A stretch of 64,000 nt of DNA from Pseudoglutamicibacter cumminsii (GCF_016907775.1 NZ_JAFBCO010000001.1:1736001-1800000); one strand, 5' to 3'. Counted from the stretch's first letter, positions 8,103 through 17,178 are shown. The notes: generated from the letters alone by a model not told the origin. Program-made: numbers and translations.

Positions 8103-8969
8103 ATGACACAGCCACTGCTCGCGCATCAGACCTCGTTGGGGCGAATGTATTCCCGCACTGTTGACGGCCTTCCCGAAGTCCCGTCGATTACCACCGTGAT
8201 TTCCCGTCACGCAGTAGACATGACGGGGTGGGCTGGGCACATGGCGGCGACTGCCGTTATTAACGATGCGCGACTGGCTGGTTCGGTAGGCAACAAGGTT
8301 CAGCTCAAGCAGATTGCGCGGCAAGCGTCCTCAGCTGCTGAGAAGTACCGCGACGAGGCTGCGGCCCGTGGCGACCGGGTCCACAATTATGCCGAACACA
8401 AGGCGCTGCGCGAGCTGGGTCGGCCGCACGAGGCCGCGCAGATGCGTGAAAAACTGAAGGAGCATGGGGAAGGCGCCTACGCAGATCGTTTCGACGAATG
8501 GTGGGACCTCTACGGGGTCAAACCGATCGAACCCGAAGTCACCATCTGGAATCACACGGTCGGTTACGCTGGAACGCTCGATCTTGTCGCCGAGATCGGG
8601 GGAGTGACCTGCCTCATCGATTACAAGACGCGCGGAACCACCCGCGACGGCCGGGTCAAAGCCCCGGACCCTAAAGTCGTGATGCAGCTCGCCGCCGGCG
8701 CGCAAGCCGAGGAGTACTTGAGCGACCCTGAGAACGGAACATGGGAGCCCTGGCCCTTCCCGAAAGATAGCGTGCTGTTGGCCGTCGCACTCGGTGAAAC
8801 CGAAGTACTACCCATGCGAGCGCAACCGCACAGCCTCGAAAACGCATGGAAACGGTTCTGGGCCCTACGCCAAGTTTGGGAAACCGAATCCGTGGCATTC
8901 AGCGCCGCTGCCGAACTCCAACCCGTCCCGCCACCAGCCGCACGCTCAATGACGCCGCATGCTCAATGA
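8103..8969 (+). CDS. PD-(D/E)XK nuclease-like protein
   Basis: A 288-aa protein of unknown role. The segment GYAGTLDLVAEIGGVTCLIDYKTR (given here only by its key residues: Asp in GTLD, Asp and Lys in IDYKT, about residues 160-182) has the spacing of a PD-(D/E)XK active site, as in RecB/Cas4-like exonucleases and some phage nucleases. Upstream, RGDRVHNYAEH (residues about 92-102) may provide the N-terminal helix and histidine seen in that clan. No helicase or CRISPR gene is nearby, so a DNA-repair or defence role is unproven. The ATG has only a short GGGGAG in front. Confidence 0.7.
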   Translation: MTQPLLAHQTSLGRMYSRTVDGLPEVPSITTVISRHAVDMTGWAGHMAATAVINDARLAGSVGNKVQLKQIARQASSAAEKYRDEAAARGDRVHNYAEHKALRELGRPHEAAQMREKLKEHGEGAYADRFDEWWDLYGVKPIEPEVTIWNHTVGYAGTLDLVAEIGGVTCLIDYKTRGTTRDGRVKAPDPKVVMQLAAGAQAEEYLSDPENGTWEPWPFPKDSVLLAVALGETEVLPMRAQPHSLENAWKRFWALRQVWETESVAFSAAAELQPVPPPAARSMTPHAQ

Positions 8970-9074
8970 CCGACTCAGGCTAGGGGCACCGAACCACAAG
9001 CACTCTTTCTCGCATACGATGGAAGAGCGCACCCGTGGCACCCATGGGCGTGTGCGGTACGCCTTCAGAAACAC

Positions 9075-9147
9075 AGCGAAGCGCCCCAAGGAACTCAGCG
9101 AAGCACCTTCTGAAATGCAGCGAAGCGTATTCAAAACTAAGCGAAGC
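9075..9147. repeat. Four direct copies of AGCGAAGC with 22-bp period
   Basis: AGCGAAGC begins at 9075, 9097, 9119 and 9140 (periods 22, 22, 21 bp), with partly conserved flanks such as TTCAGAAACAC and TTCTGAAATGC. It ends about 20 bp before the def start codon. The unit is not a multiple of three, so it does not encode a protein repeat. Confidence 0.75.
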
Positions 9148-9167
9148 ACATTGAGAAAAGGAGTAGC

Positions 9168-9755
9168 GTGACAGTTCACGCGATTCGAACAGTAGGGGAC
9201 CCGGTCCTACGTACCGTGGCAGATCCCGTCACCACATTCGATGCACCACTAGCCGCACTAGCTCAAGACATGCACGAAACCATGAATGACGTCAACGGCG
9301 TCGGCCTGGCCGGCCCACAGATCGGCATCAGCAAACGAATCTTCACCTACAACATCGACGGCCACGTCGGCACAGTCTGCAATCCCGTCCTCGAAATCCT
9401 GGACGAAGAAACCGTCGAAGACGACCGCACCATCGAAGGGTGCTTGTCCGTTCCCGGGATCCAAATGCCGCTGGAACGCCCCAAGAAAGTGCGTCTCACC
9501 GGCGTTGACATCACCGGTGAGGAACTCGAAATCATCGCCGATGGCCTCCTCGCGCGCTGCTTCCAGCACGAAACCGACCACCTCAATGGCAAACTTTTCA
9601 TCGACCGACTTACAGGTGAAGAGCGCCGCCGCGCACAACAAACCCTGCGCCACAACACGTACCAAAGCAACGTTGATCACGTGCAAGACCAACGCGCCGC
9701 CACCATCGGGAGCGCCTTTTCAAACAACACCGGCAACTCATTCCTCAGGAGCTGA
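9168..9755 (+). CDS. def: Peptide deformylase
   Basis: A 195-aa metalloenzyme that removes the formyl group from new proteins at the ribosome. All three family motifs are present: GVGLAGPQIG (residues about 43-52), EGCLSVPG with the metal cysteine (about 90-97) and QHETDHLNG, the HExxH zinc/iron motif (about 133-141). The GTG start is preceded by AAGGAG. fmt begins 7 nt after the stop, the usual coupling of formylation and deformylation, followed by rsmB and rpe in the same unit. Confidence 0.97.
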   Translation: MTVHAIRTVGDPVLRTVADPVTTFDAPLAALAQDMHETMNDVNGVGLAGPQIGISKRIFTYNIDGHVGTVCNPVLEILDEETVEDDRTIEGCLSVPGIQMPLERPKKVRLTGVDITGEELEIIADGLLARCFQHETDHLNGKLFIDRLTGEERRRAQQTLRHNTYQSNVDHVQDQRAATIGSAFSNNTGNSFLRS

Positions 9756-9762
9756 TGCGTTC

Positions 9763-10713
9763 ATGGCACGAATCCTCTACGCCGGAACCCCCGACGTCGC
9801 AGTGGCGCCGCTAGCGCAGCTCATCGCCGACGGCCACGAAATCGCCGCAGTCCTGACGCGTACCGACGCCCCCATCGGACGCAAACGCGTCATGACGCCA
9901 TCGCCCGTGGCGGCCTACGCCGAAGAACACGGGCTCCCCATTATCAAAGCTGACAAGATCACAGACGAAGCCCACGACGCGATCGCCGCGCTCAACATCG
10001 ACGTCGCGGCGGTCGTCGCATACGGCGCGATGATCCCACGCCGCACCCTCGACGTCCCAGAGTTCGGGTGGGTCAACCTCCACTTCTCACTCCTGCCAGA
10101 CCTACGCGGAGCCGCGCCTGTTCAGCACGCGCTCATCCGGTGCCACGACATCACCGGGGCCACAGCGTTCATGCTCGACGAAGGCATGGACACCGGGCCG
10201 GTGCTCGGCGTCATGACCGAAGCCGTGCAGCCAAGCGACACCGCCGGCGACCTCCTCGAACGCCTCTCCACAGAAGGCGCAGTGCTGTTGAGCCAAGCGA
10301 TCACCGGCTACGTTTCCGGTGCCGTGGTGCCACAACCGCAAAAGGGCGAGCCGACTCTTGCGCCGAAACTCGAACGCAACGACGGCCGCGTCGACTGGAC
10401 AACATCCGCCGAAGCCGTGCGCGGACGCATCGCCGGAACCACACCAGAACCCGGCGCCTTCACACACTTCAATGGGGCGAGCATCAAACTTGAACGGGTG
10501 CGCATCACAACCCCAGACGAGCTCGAAGACCACGAGAAAAACCTTGCCCCCGGCCAGCTGAGCTTCCGCAGCCGGAAGCCAGCCCGCGTCGTCGTCGGTA
10601 CCGGGTCTTCACCGGTTGAACTAACACGCGTACAGCCCGCAGGTAAAAAGATGATGGCCGCCGCTGACTGGGCTCGCGGAGCCCTCAGCGATGGGGAAGG
10701 ACGCTTCGAATGA
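9763..10713 (+). CDS. fmt: Methionyl-tRNA formyltransferase
   Basis: A 316-aa enzyme that formylates initiator Met-tRNA using 10-formyl-THF. The N-terminus ARILYAGTPDVAV and the catalytic motif HFSLLPDLRGAAPVQ (about residues 107-121, with the active-site Asn in WVNLHFS) are intact, and a C-terminal tRNA-binding domain follows. The start at 9763 is chosen because homology begins at MARILYAG; AGGAG lies 11 nt upstream. Its stop overlaps the rsmB start by four bases (ATGA). Confidence 0.97.
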   Translation: MARILYAGTPDVAVAPLAQLIADGHEIAAVLTRTDAPIGRKRVMTPSPVAAYAEEHGLPIIKADKITDEAHDAIAALNIDVAAVVAYGAMIPRRTLDVPEFGWVNLHFSLLPDLRGAAPVQHALIRCHDITGATAFMLDEGMDTGPVLGVMTEAVQPSDTAGDLLERLSTEGAVLLSQAITGYVSGAVVPQPQKGEPTLAPKLERNDGRVDWTTSAEAVRGRIAGTTPEPGAFTHFNGASIKLERVRITTPDELEDHEKNLAPGQLSFRSRKPARVVVGTGSSPVELTRVQPAGKKMMAAADWARGALSDGEGRFE

Positions 10714-12335
10714 GCCGAGATTCACGCTCAAATGACCGCACCCCACGCTCCCGCGGAGGGGCCGGGAACGATCGCCCACGCCGCGGTCAGCAGCAGGGCC
10801 AGGGTAAAAGGCAGGGTAGCGCCGACGGCTCGCGCCGCAACGCTAAAGGCCGCGAACGAAACCGCGGCGGCCGCCAGCCCCGCCAATTCAGCGCCGCAGC
10901 TCCATCGCAACGCAGCCGCAACGCCGACCCCGCACGCAAAGTAGCGTTCGATGTTCTGCAGGCCGTTGCTGTCGACAACGCGTACGCGAACCTCGCCCTG
11001 CCGCACCATATTCGTCGCGCCCGTCTCGACCAGCGGGACGCCGGTTTTGCAACCGAGCTGACCTACGGCTCGCTCCGAGAACTCGCAAGCCTCGATGCGG
11101 TCCTGGCCGAATGCTCCGACCGCCCACTCAAAAACATCGACCCACCGGTCCTAGACGTTCTGCGGATCGGCACATACCAGCTGCTTCACATGCGCGTCCC
11201 GCAGCACGCCGCAGTCGACGAAACCGTGGCGCTGGCCCGCGACTGCGTAGGTGCCGGAGCAGGTGGCTTCGTCAACGCGGTGCTCCGCCGAGTTACGGAA
11301 CGCTCGCGTGAAGAATGGGCTGAAACGCTCGAATCCTCGATCACCGACCCGATGGCGCGGCTCGCGCTCCGGTATTCGCACCCCGAATGGGTGGTTCGTG
11401 CGCTGCGCTCTTCACTCGTCGTGCACGGGCGTTCGGCTGAAGATCTCGAGGCCCTACTCGTCGCCGACAACGTGGCTCCTGCAGTGCATCTGGCCGCGCT
11501 TCCAGGGATCGCAACCGAGCAAGAACTCAAACGCCTCAAAGCCACACCGTCAACCTGGGTTCCCGAAGCCTACTCCGTGAACTCGGGTGGCGGCCCGCTG
11601 CGTTGGCCTGGCGTTGCCGAAGGTCACATCCGCGTGCAGGACCACGGTTCGCAACTCGCCGCCCGCGTCCTGGCGGAAGCCGATGTTGCAGGCACCGACG
11701 CTGGACGTTGGCTCGATATGTCCGCAGGCCCCGGAGGCAAGGCGGCGCTGTTGGCCGCGATTGCCGCTCAACGCGGGGCACACCTGACGGCGAATGAAGT
11801 TCAGGAACACCGCTCGAACCTCGTGAAACAAGCGCTTCGCGCGGTCGATGAGAAGGCATGGACATCCGTCACGGGTGACGGCCGAGACATCGGTAAGGCA
11901 CAGCCGAACCACTACGACCGCGTCCTGCTCGACGCCCCATGTTCAGGGCTCGGTGCGTTGCGTCGCCGCCCGGAAAGCCGCTGGCGCAAACAGCCATCCG
12001 ACATTCCGGCGTTGACCCGCCTGCAGAGCGAACTTCTGAACTCTGCCCTGGACGCGCTGCGCCCAGGTGGGGTGCTCGCGTACGTGACGTGCTCACCGCA
12101 CCCGGCGGAAACCCTCGCGATCCTCGAAGACGCGTTCCACCGTCGGAAAGACATCGAACTGCTCGACACCGGAGCCGTCCTCGACTCCGTAACGCTCACC
12201 GGCAAAGGTGACGCGACCCGCCCAGCCGACCCCGTCGTCGGAACCAACACCGGTTCCACGGCCCAACTTTTCCCGCACTCCCATGGAACCGACGCCATGT
12301 TCATGGCCCTCATTACCAAGAAGGAACAAGCATGA
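10710..12335 (+). CDS. rsmB: 16S rRNA (cytosine-967-C5)-methyltransferase
   Basis: A 541-aa enzyme. Residues 1-70 are a basic Arg/Gly/Gln-rich tail that is probably disordered and RNA-binding. A NusB-like helical domain follows (about 75-210) and then the SAM-dependent methyltransferase domain, with SAM loop [15 protein letters not shown] and two catalytic cysteines in DAPCSGLG (about 407-414) and [11 protein letters not shown] (about 458-468). The enzyme methylates C967 of 16S rRNA. It overlaps fmt by 4 bp and rpe by 4 bp, so the three are probably translationally coupled. Confidence 0.95.
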   Translation: MSRDSRSNDRTPRSRGGAGNDRPRRGQQQGQGKRQGSADGSRRNAKGRERNRGGRQPRQFSAAAPSQRSRNADPARKVAFDVLQAVAVDNAYANLALPHHIRRARLDQRDAGFATELTYGSLRELASLDAVLAECSDRPLKNIDPPVLDVLRIGTYQLLHMRVPQHAAVDETVALARDCVGAGAGGFVNAVLRRVTERSREEWAETLESSITDPMARLALRYSHPEWVVRALRSSLVVHGRSAEDLEALLVADNVAPAVHLAALPGIATEQELKRLKATPSTWVPEAYSVNSGGGPLRWPGVAEGHIRVQDHGSQLAARVLAEADVAGTDAGRWLDMSAGPGGKAALLAAIAAQRGAHLTANEVQEHRSNLVKQALRAVDEKAWTSVTGDGRDIGKAQPNHYDRVLLDAPCSGLGALRRRPESRWRKQPSDIPALTRLQSELLNSALDALRPGGVLAYVTCSPHPAETLAILEDAFHRRKDIELLDTGAVLDSVTLTGKGDATRPADPVVGTNTGSTAQLFPHSHGTDAMFMALITKKEQA

Positions 12336-13006
12336 GCCGCCACAGCTGCGCAATCCACCCCTCGATCCTCTCGGCCGACTTCCTTCGCCTAGGGGAGGAA
12401 CTGCAAGCCATCAAAACCGCCGATGCCGTGCACGTTGACGTCATGGATCAGCACTTCGTGCCGAACCTGACGCTCGGCCCTCCAGTTGTCAAGCGGATCC
12501 AGGACGAGTCCCCGCTCCCCCTCGATATCCACCTCATGATCGAGGACCCAGACCGTTGGGCCCCTGAATACGCGGACATGGGCGCCTACTCGGTCACGTT
12601 CCATGCGGAAGCCGCGACGGCACCGATCCGCTTGGCTCGCGAACTGCGTGCACGCGGATCGAAAGCGTCGATGGCTTTACGTCCAGCGACCGGCCTGGAC
12701 TCCTACATGGACATGCTCCCTGAGCTCGACATGCTGCTGCTCATGACGGTCGAGCCCGGCTTTGGTGGGCAGGCTTTCCTCGACGTTGTGGTCCCGAAGA
12801 TTCGCGCGGCCCGCACAGCGATCGACGGCTCCGGTGCGCAGGTTGCATTGCAGGTCGATGGTGGCGTGACGACCGAGACTATCCGCATCGCCGCTGAAGC
12901 CGGCGCGGACACGTTCGTTGCAGGCTCGAGCGTCTACGGCGCCGAAGACGTGGCCGTAGCGATCGAAAACCTGCGCCGCGAAGCCCACGACGCCATCGGA
13001 CACTAA
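12332..13006 (+). CDS. rpe: Ribulose-phosphate 3-epimerase
   Basis: A 224-aa TIM-barrel enzyme that interconverts ribulose-5-phosphate and xylulose-5-phosphate in the pentose phosphate pathway. Visible motifs are [19 protein letters not shown] (catalytic Asp and metal His), [17 protein letters not shown] and LQVDGGV (second catalytic Asp). Its ATG overlaps the rsmB stop. It is the last gene of the def-fmt-rsmB-rpe unit. Confidence 0.97.
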   Translation: MSRHSCAIHPSILSADFLRLGEELQAIKTADAVHVDVMDQHFVPNLTLGPPVVKRIQDESPLPLDIHLMIEDPDRWAPEYADMGAYSVTFHAEAATAPIRLARELRARGSKASMALRPATGLDSYMDMLPELDMLLLMTVEPGFGGQAFLDVVVPKIRAARTAIDGSGAQVALQVDGGVTTETIRIAAEAGADTFVAGSSVYGAEDVAVAIENLRREAHDAIGH

Positions 13007-13017
13007 ACCTTCCGAAC

Positions 13018-13049
13018 AGCGTGGGTGTCGTTGATTCGCCACCCACGCT
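13018..13049 (+). terminator. Hairpin after rpe
   Basis: Ten-base arms AGCGTGGGTG and complement with a 12-nt loop lie 11 nt after the rpe stop. There is no U-run, and a second CCCACGCT copy follows at 13053. It is a plausible 3' end for the def-rpe transcript. Confidence 0.55.
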
Positions 13050-13143
13050 CAACCCACGCTCAGCGGGCCAATACTCAACTTGCGCTCAACATTGCGTCAC
13101 CGTGCCATCCTCCGAGCCGCACCCTGGGCTACAGTGGTGATCA

Positions 13144-13287
13144 CGTGCTCCGGGGTCGGTGAAATTCCGAACCGGCGGTGATAGTCCGCGACCCGTTGTC
13201 TGCAATCGAGGATCCCCTCCGATTGAGTAACGGCTGAACTGGTGAAACTCCAGTACCGACAGTCAAAGTCTGGATGGGAGAAGCACG
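13144..13287 (+). ncRNA. FMN riboswitch (RFN element)
   Basis: The conserved RFN pattern is clear: a closing stem CGTGCT/AGCACG, then GGGGTCGGTGAAATTCCGAA, CCGGCGGTGATAGTCCGCGACCC, later CTGGTGAAACTCCAG, ACCGACAGTCAAAGTCTGG and ATGGGAGAAG. It senses FMN and normally shuts off riboflavin synthesis or uptake genes. Here it leads a 227-nt untranslated stretch ahead of a PnuC-family transporter. No obvious U-tract terminator follows, so the switch may work by hiding the ribosome-binding site or by a Rho-dependent mechanism. Confidence 0.95.
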
Positions 13288-13315
13288 GTTTACGCTGAGA
13301 CAGTGTTCTCCACGT

Positions 13316-13347
13316 AGCCAACTGGCTCGACAACCAAGCCAACTGGC
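13316..13347 (+). repeat. Two direct 11-bp copies, 21-bp period, in the riboswitch leader
   Basis: AGCCAACTGGC occurs at 13316-13326 and 13337-13347. Each copy is itself nearly palindromic (GCCANNTGGC). It lies downstream of the FMN aptamer, where the expression platform should be. Confidence 0.65.
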
Positions 13348-13514
13348 AACGTGACCGTTCAGCCGCGTCGCAAGATGCAACGCAGGCGCACGGACGAGTC
13401 AACCCGACGAGTCCAAGCCACCTGCCGCATCGTGAGCTAGACCGCAGCTGATCGAAGAAGCCACTCACGTATTCCTCAACCCTGGGGCCGCCGTAGAGCG
13501 AGAAAGGGTAAGGA

Positions 13515-14228
13515 ATGGATTTTCTGCGGTGGCTTGTCGACATGTTCAACGGGACGATCGATCTGCCTGGCGGGCAGGTTCTTGTGGTCCGCGAAGTCGT
13601 CGGCAATGTTTTCGGTTTGGCATCGGCTCTTGGCGGTATGCGCCGTAAAGTGTGGGCCTGGCCTATCGGTATTGCGGGCAACCTCTTGTTGCTCACCGTT
13701 TTCTTAGGGTCCCTGATTGACCCGAACGCGACAATGCCTCACCTGTTGGGGCAGGCCGGCCGTCAGATCATGTTCATCGTGGTCTCCGTGTACGGGTGGG
13801 TTCGCTGGAATCAAAGCCGTAAGCAGCGCGGCGCTGGCTCATCCCAAGCGATCACCCCACGATGGGGTGGCTGGGGCGTTCGCGTAGGGATGCTGCTGGT
13901 CATGGTGATCGGTGCGGTTGCCCTGACTCCGCTGTTCGCTGCGTTGGGTTCATATGATCCGGTGTGGGCTGACGCGTGGACCTTCATTGGTTCGCTCGTG
14001 GCTACCTACGGTATGGCGAAGGGCTGGACTGAGTTCTGGCTCGCGTGGGTCGCCGTGGATGTTGTGGGTGTCCCGCTGCTGTTCTCGGCCGGCTATTTCG
14101 CATCGGCGTTCATGTACCTGTTCTATGGCGTGTTCACGCTGATCGGCTTCTTCGTGTGGGCCCGGGCTCAGAAAAACGAGAAGCCATCGATCTCGAGCAT
14201 GGAGACACTCGACCCAACCGTGGAGTGA
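13515..14228 (+). CDS. pnuX: PnuC/PnuX-family transporter, probable riboflavin importer
   Basis: A 237-aa membrane protein with about seven segments. The PnuC-family signature is visible: WAWPIGIAGNLLLLTVF, YGWVRWNQ and, near the C-terminus, EFWLAWVAVDVVGVPLLF. PnuC proteins import nicotinamide riboside, but family members under an FMN riboswitch (PnuX of Corynebacterium and relatives) take up riboflavin. The RFN element just upstream therefore makes riboflavin the likely substrate. AAGGGTAAGGA stands before the ATG. The last codons lie in an 18-bp direct repeat that continues past the stop. Confidence 0.88.
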   Translation: MDFLRWLVDMFNGTIDLPGGQVLVVREVVGNVFGLASALGGMRRKVWAWPIGIAGNLLLLTVFLGSLIDPNATMPHLLGQAGRQIMFIVVSVYGWVRWNQSRKQRGAGSSQAITPRWGGWGVRVGMLLVMVIGAVALTPLFAALGSYDPVWADAWTFIGSLVATYGMAKGWTEFWLAWVAVDVVGVPLLFSAGYFASAFMYLFYGVFTLIGFFVWARAQKNEKPSISSMETLDPTVE

Positions 14229-14249
14229 CGTTCGACCCAACCGTGGAGT
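14209..14249. repeat. Tandem duplication across the pnuX stop codon
   Basis: TCGACCCAACCGTGGAGT occurs at 14209-14226 and again at 14232-14249 (period 23 bp). The first copy encodes the final pnuX residues; the second is untranslated. Confidence 0.8.
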
Positions 14250-14280
14250 CACGCCCCGACACGGCAGATATGAATCGTTG

Positions 14281-14313
14281 GCGCCGGTTTGGAGGAATCT
14301 TTCAAACCGGCGC
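14281..14313 (+). terminator. Hairpin terminator after pnuX
   Basis: A perfect 11-bp stem GCGCCGGTTTG with complement CAAACCGGCGC and an 11-nt loop, 53 nt after the stop. It is followed by TAACTCATTT rather than a pure U-run. Confidence 0.7.
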
Positions 14314-14431
14314 TAACTCATTTCAGTGCTGGCTTGTTCCGGAGCCATGACAGCGGCGCACCGGTGCTCTGCCAGCGGGCTTGGTTGGTCTTTGTGTCGT
14401 CACGTTCTGCCCATGAAGGGCGCGGTGTGAT

Positions 14432-14437
14432 TAGGCT
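14432..14437 (+). promoter_or_regulatory. -10 hexamer of hisE (leaderless type)
   Basis: TAGGCT ends six bases before the hisE GTG, and no ribosome-binding site is present. The same hexamer at the same spacing precedes uvrB. Confidence 0.55.
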
Positions 14438-14443
14438 GAGAGT

Positions 14444-14707
14444 GTGAAAAGCTTCGAGGAACTCTTTGCTGAACTGCAAACCAAAGCTGTAGAACGCCCT
14501 GAGGGCTCCGGCACAGTCAAACAGCTGGATGCGGGCATCCACGCGATCGGTAAGAAGATCGTTGAGGAGGCCGCCGAGGTGTGGATGGCTTCCGAATACG
14601 AGTCGGATGAAGAAGCTGCTGAGGAGATTTCGCAGCTTTTGTATCACGTCCAGGTCATGATGATCGCTAAAGGTTTGTCCCTGCAGGACGTGTACAAGCA
14701 TCTGTGA
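14444..14707 (+). CDS. hisE: Phosphoribosyl-ATP diphosphatase
   Basis: An 87-aa all-helical MazG-like pyrophosphatase for step 2 of histidine synthesis. The Mg-binding acidic residues are in [13 protein letters not shown] and the later [14 protein letters not shown]. The size is typical of stand-alone HisE. The GTG start is fixed by homology and the -10 spacing. It is followed by hisG and hisF; hisI is in a separate unit 2.5 kb downstream, so HisI and HisE are not fused. Confidence 0.95.
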   Translation: MKSFEELFAELQTKAVERPEGSGTVKQLDAGIHAIGKKIVEEAAEVWMASEYESDEEAAEEISQLLYHVQVMMIAKGLSLQDVYKHL

Positions 14708-14716
14708 GTTGCTGGC

Positions 14717-14741
14717 CTGGCGAGCGTTCGTGCGTCGCCAG
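14717..14741 (+). terminator. Weak hairpin between hisE and hisG
   Basis: Seven-base arms CTGGCGA/TCGCCAG with an 11-nt loop lie just after the hisE stop. It may attenuate or stabilise rather than terminate, because hisG follows in the same direction. Confidence 0.35.
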
Positions 14742-14750
14742 CGTTGTGGT

Positions 14751-14782
14751 GGGTCGTTGATTGAGTGGGTTGTCGATTGAGT
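14751..14782. repeat. Two tandem 16-bp units before hisG
   Basis: GGGTCGTTGATTGAGT is followed directly by GGGTTGTCGATTGAGT. It lies 20 bp upstream of the hisG start. Confidence 0.65.
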
Positions 14783-14801
14783 TTGTGAAGGGTGCGTTGT
14801 T

Positions 14802-15656
14802 GTGTCGATTTTGCGTGTAGCTGTTCCGAATAAGGGTTCGTTGTCTGCCGCCGTGACGGAGATGTTGTCAGAGGCGGGGTATCGTCAGCGTCGTGATTCT
14901 CGTGAACTGGCGTTGACTGACCCTGAGAACGATGTTGAGTTCTTCTATCTGCGGCCGCGTGACATCGCGGTTTATGTTGGCCGCGGCGTCTTGGATCTGG
15001 GGATCACGGGCCGTGATTTGATGATGGACGCCGATGTGGATGATGCGGTGGAGGAGCTCATGCCGTTGGGCATCGGTGCTTCGACCTTCCGCATCGCTGG
15101 CCCGCAGGGTGAGTTCTCTGATTTCTCGGAGCTCAACGGTAAGCGGATCGCCACGAGTTACCGGGTTTTGGTCGACCACTATCTTGAGGAGCACGGGATC
15201 CAGGCGGAGACGGTCCGCTTGGATGGTGCGATTGAGACGTCGATCCGCTTAGGTGTTGCCGATGCGGTGGCCGATGTGGTGGAGACGGGGTCGACGATGC
15301 GCGCGGCTGGCTTGGAGCCGTTTGGCCCTGCGTTGATGAAGTCTGAGGCCGTTTTGATTGGCCGGAAGGATCACCACCCGAAGGCAGAAGATAGGTTGGT
15401 GCGTCGTTTGCGCGGTGTGATTGTGGCGCGCCAGTACGCGATGCTGGATTACGACATCCCTAAGTCCTTGGTGGATGAGGCGATGCGGTTGACCCCGGGG
15501 CTTGAATCGCCGACGATTTCCCCTTTGGCTGATCCTGAGTGGGTTGCGGTGCGAGCCATGGTTAAGGAGAACCAGGTGAACCGCGTCATGGATGAGTTGT
15601 ATGACGTGGGGGCTCGCGCGATTTTGGTGACCCCGATCAACGCGTGCCGTTTGTAG
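14802..15656 (+). CDS. hisG: ATP phosphoribosyltransferase, long form
   Basis: A 284-aa enzyme catalysing the first, committed step of histidine synthesis (ATP + PRPP). The N-terminus [12 protein letters not shown] is the family signature. The length and C-terminal domain (residues about 210-284, ending [16 protein letters not shown]) make it a long-form HisG that carries its own histidine-binding regulatory domain and needs no HisZ. The GTG start has AAGGG about 11 nt ahead. It is 13 nt from hisF. Confidence 0.96.
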   Translation: MSILRVAVPNKGSLSAAVTEMLSEAGYRQRRDSRELALTDPENDVEFFYLRPRDIAVYVGRGVLDLGITGRDLMMDADVDDAVEELMPLGIGASTFRIAGPQGEFSDFSELNGKRIATSYRVLVDHYLEEHGIQAETVRLDGAIETSIRLGVADAVADVVETGSTMRAAGLEPFGPALMKSEAVLIGRKDHHPKAEDRLVRRLRGVIVARQYAMLDYDIPKSLVDEAMRLTPGLESPTISPLADPEWVAVRAMVKENQVNRVMDELYDVGARAILVTPINACRL

Positions 15657-15669
15657 AAGGGCTAAGGCT

Positions 15670-16440
15670 ATGTCTGTTGCTGTTCGTGTGATTCCGTGCC
15701 TCGATGTGGATGCTGGCCGTGTGGTTAAGGGCGTCAACTTTGAGGGTTTGCGGGATGCAGGGGATCCGGTTGAGCTCGCGGAGCGTTACGGTCGTGTTGG
15801 TGCCGATGAGTTGACGTTTTTGGATGTCACGGCGTCTTCGGATGAGCGTGACACGGTGTATGACATCGTGGCTCGGACTGCTGAAGAGGTTTTCATCCCG
15901 TTGACGGTCGGCGGCGGCATCCGTTCGGTTGAGCATGTTTCTAAGCTGTTGAACGCGGGCGCGGATAAGGTTTCTGTGGCTACGGCCGCGGTCGAGAACC
16001 CGGACCTGATCAATCAGATCAGTGAGCGTTTCGGTTCGCAGGTTTTGACGTTGTCCCTTGACGCGAAGCGCAGCGATAACCCTGATCTTGCCTCGGGTTA
16101 TGAGGTCATGGTCCGAGGAGGCCGTGTGGGCACGGGCCGTGACGCTCTCGAGTGGGCGGCTGAAGCGCAGAAGCGTGGCGTGGGCGAGGTGTTGTTGAAC
16201 TCGATCGACGCCGACGGAACCCAGGAGGGTTTCGATACGCAGATGTTGCGCGATGTGCGTCGCGTCATTTCGGTTCCGTTGATCGCTTCAGGTGGCGCTG
16301 GTAAGCCTGAGCACTTCCCGCCGGCCGTTGAGGCGGGTGCCGATGCGGTGCTTGCGGCGTCGCTGTTCCACTTCGGCCCGGATCACATGATGGCTGAGGT
16401 CAAGGCCGCGATGCGCGCGGCCGGAATCACGGTCCGTTAG
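15670..16440 (+). CDS. hisF: Imidazole glycerol phosphate synthase, cyclase subunit
   Basis: A 256-aa TIM barrel that, with the HisH glutaminase, makes imidazole glycerol phosphate and AICAR. Catalytic Asp residues lie in [14 protein letters not shown] (first) and [12 protein letters not shown] (second); phosphate loops LTVGGGIRS and [12 protein letters not shown] are intact. hisH and hisA are not in the window. AAGG precedes the ATG. The last codons lie in a short tandem duplication (GGTCCGTTA twice, 16431-16457) that runs past the stop. Confidence 0.97.
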   Translation: MSVAVRVIPCLDVDAGRVVKGVNFEGLRDAGDPVELAERYGRVGADELTFLDVTASSDERDTVYDIVARTAEEVFIPLTVGGGIRSVEHVSKLLNAGADKVSVATAAVENPDLINQISERFGSQVLTLSLDAKRSDNPDLASGYEVMVRGGRVGTGRDALEWAAEAQKRGVGEVLLNSIDADGTQEGFDTQMLRDVRRVISVPLIASGGAGKPEHFPPAVEAGADAVLAASLFHFGPDHMMAEVKAAMRAAGITVR

Positions 16441-16468
16441 AGACACGCGGTCCGTTACGGAAACCGTT

Positions 16469-17116
16469 TTAGTCGTCGGAGAGTGAAGCCTCGAGTGCCT
16501 TTTTGGCCTCGGGGCTTCCTTCGTAGAGGACGAGCGCGTGGTTGGTGCGTCCGTAGGCGTGCATGATGAGTTCGCTTACGGAGCCGTAGATCGCTACCGA
16601 GTCGGTGCCTTTCTTGGCTTGGTAGCGCGTGCCGTCGGGGCGTACGAGGATGATGCCGACGGGTGCATGGCGGTAGAGCAGCTTGGCGGCTTGTCGGAGT
16701 CTTTGCCACAACCGTTCGGTGTAGGCGGCGTCGAGCGAGCGTGGGACCCAGCGTTCACGGGCGCGGCGAATGTCTTCGAGGTGTACGAAGTATTCGAGGA
16801 GGTTCGCGGCCGCGTCGACCCGTTTGAGGTTGAACGGTGAGAACTTTGTAGGCCCTTGAGAGAACTGCTTGATGAGTCGGGCGTAACCGCCGGGGTGTTC
16901 GGCTTGAGCCGCGAGGATGTCGAGTTTTCGTTCCATGCCGTGACGTAGGCCGGGCGCGCCAGTGATGCCGGCGGCCCACACGGAGTGTTCGCGGAGCACG
17001 AGGTGTGCTGCGAGGTGTCGTGTTTCCCAGCCTTCGCACAGCGTAGGGGCGTCCGGGCCTACGGCGAGGAGCGCATCAGCGAGCGCTTGGCGGGAAAGTT
17101 TGACAAAGTGAGGCAC
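16469..17116 (-). CDS. TIGR03085-family DinB-like metal-binding protein
   Basis: A 215-aa protein matching the actinobacterial TIGR03085 family, related to mycothiol-dependent maleylpyruvate isomerase/DinB four-helix bundles. The N-terminal helix ends in TLCEGWETRHLAAHLVLREHS, whose histidines (residues about 34-43) would bind metal, and a later His lies in YFVHLEDIRRA. The biochemical role is unknown. The GTG start has TACGTT six bases upstream and no SD, so it is probably leaderless. It sits between hisF and hisI but on the opposite strand, as in related genomes. Confidence 0.85.
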   Translation of the reverse strand: MPHFVKLSRQALADALLAVGPDAPTLCEGWETRHLAAHLVLREHSVWAAGITGAPGLRHGMERKLDILAAQAEHPGGYARLIKQFSQGPTKFSPFNLKRVDAAANLLEYFVHLEDIRRARERWVPRSLDAAYTERLWQRLRQAAKLLYRHAPVGIILVRPDGTRYQAKKGTDSVAIYGSVSELIMHAYGRTNHALVLYEGSPEAKKALEASLSDD

Positions 17117-17122
17117 GCTCTC

Positions 17123-17128
17123 AACGTA
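17123..17128 (-). promoter_or_regulatory. -10 hexamer of the TIGR03085 gene (leaderless type)
   Basis: TACGTT on the reverse strand ends six bases before the GTG start. Confidence 0.5.
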
Positions 17129-17178
17129 GCACGTTCTTGGGGCGCTTCATGCTGTGACGTCGGATGCTGGGTGCCGCG

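Noticed and set aside
9075..9147. CRISPR array
   Set aside because: The repeats are only 8 bp identical with 13-14-bp gaps and no cas genes are nearby; far too short for CRISPR units.
8959..9171. A 70-aa forward open frame upstream of def
   Set aside because: It runs through the 22-bp repeats, which are not in a constant frame, and ends across the def start; no ribosome-binding site.
9286..9762. N-terminal extension of fmt through def (475-aa frame)
   Set aside because: The extra 159 residues are a shifted reading of def; fmt homology begins at ATG 9763.
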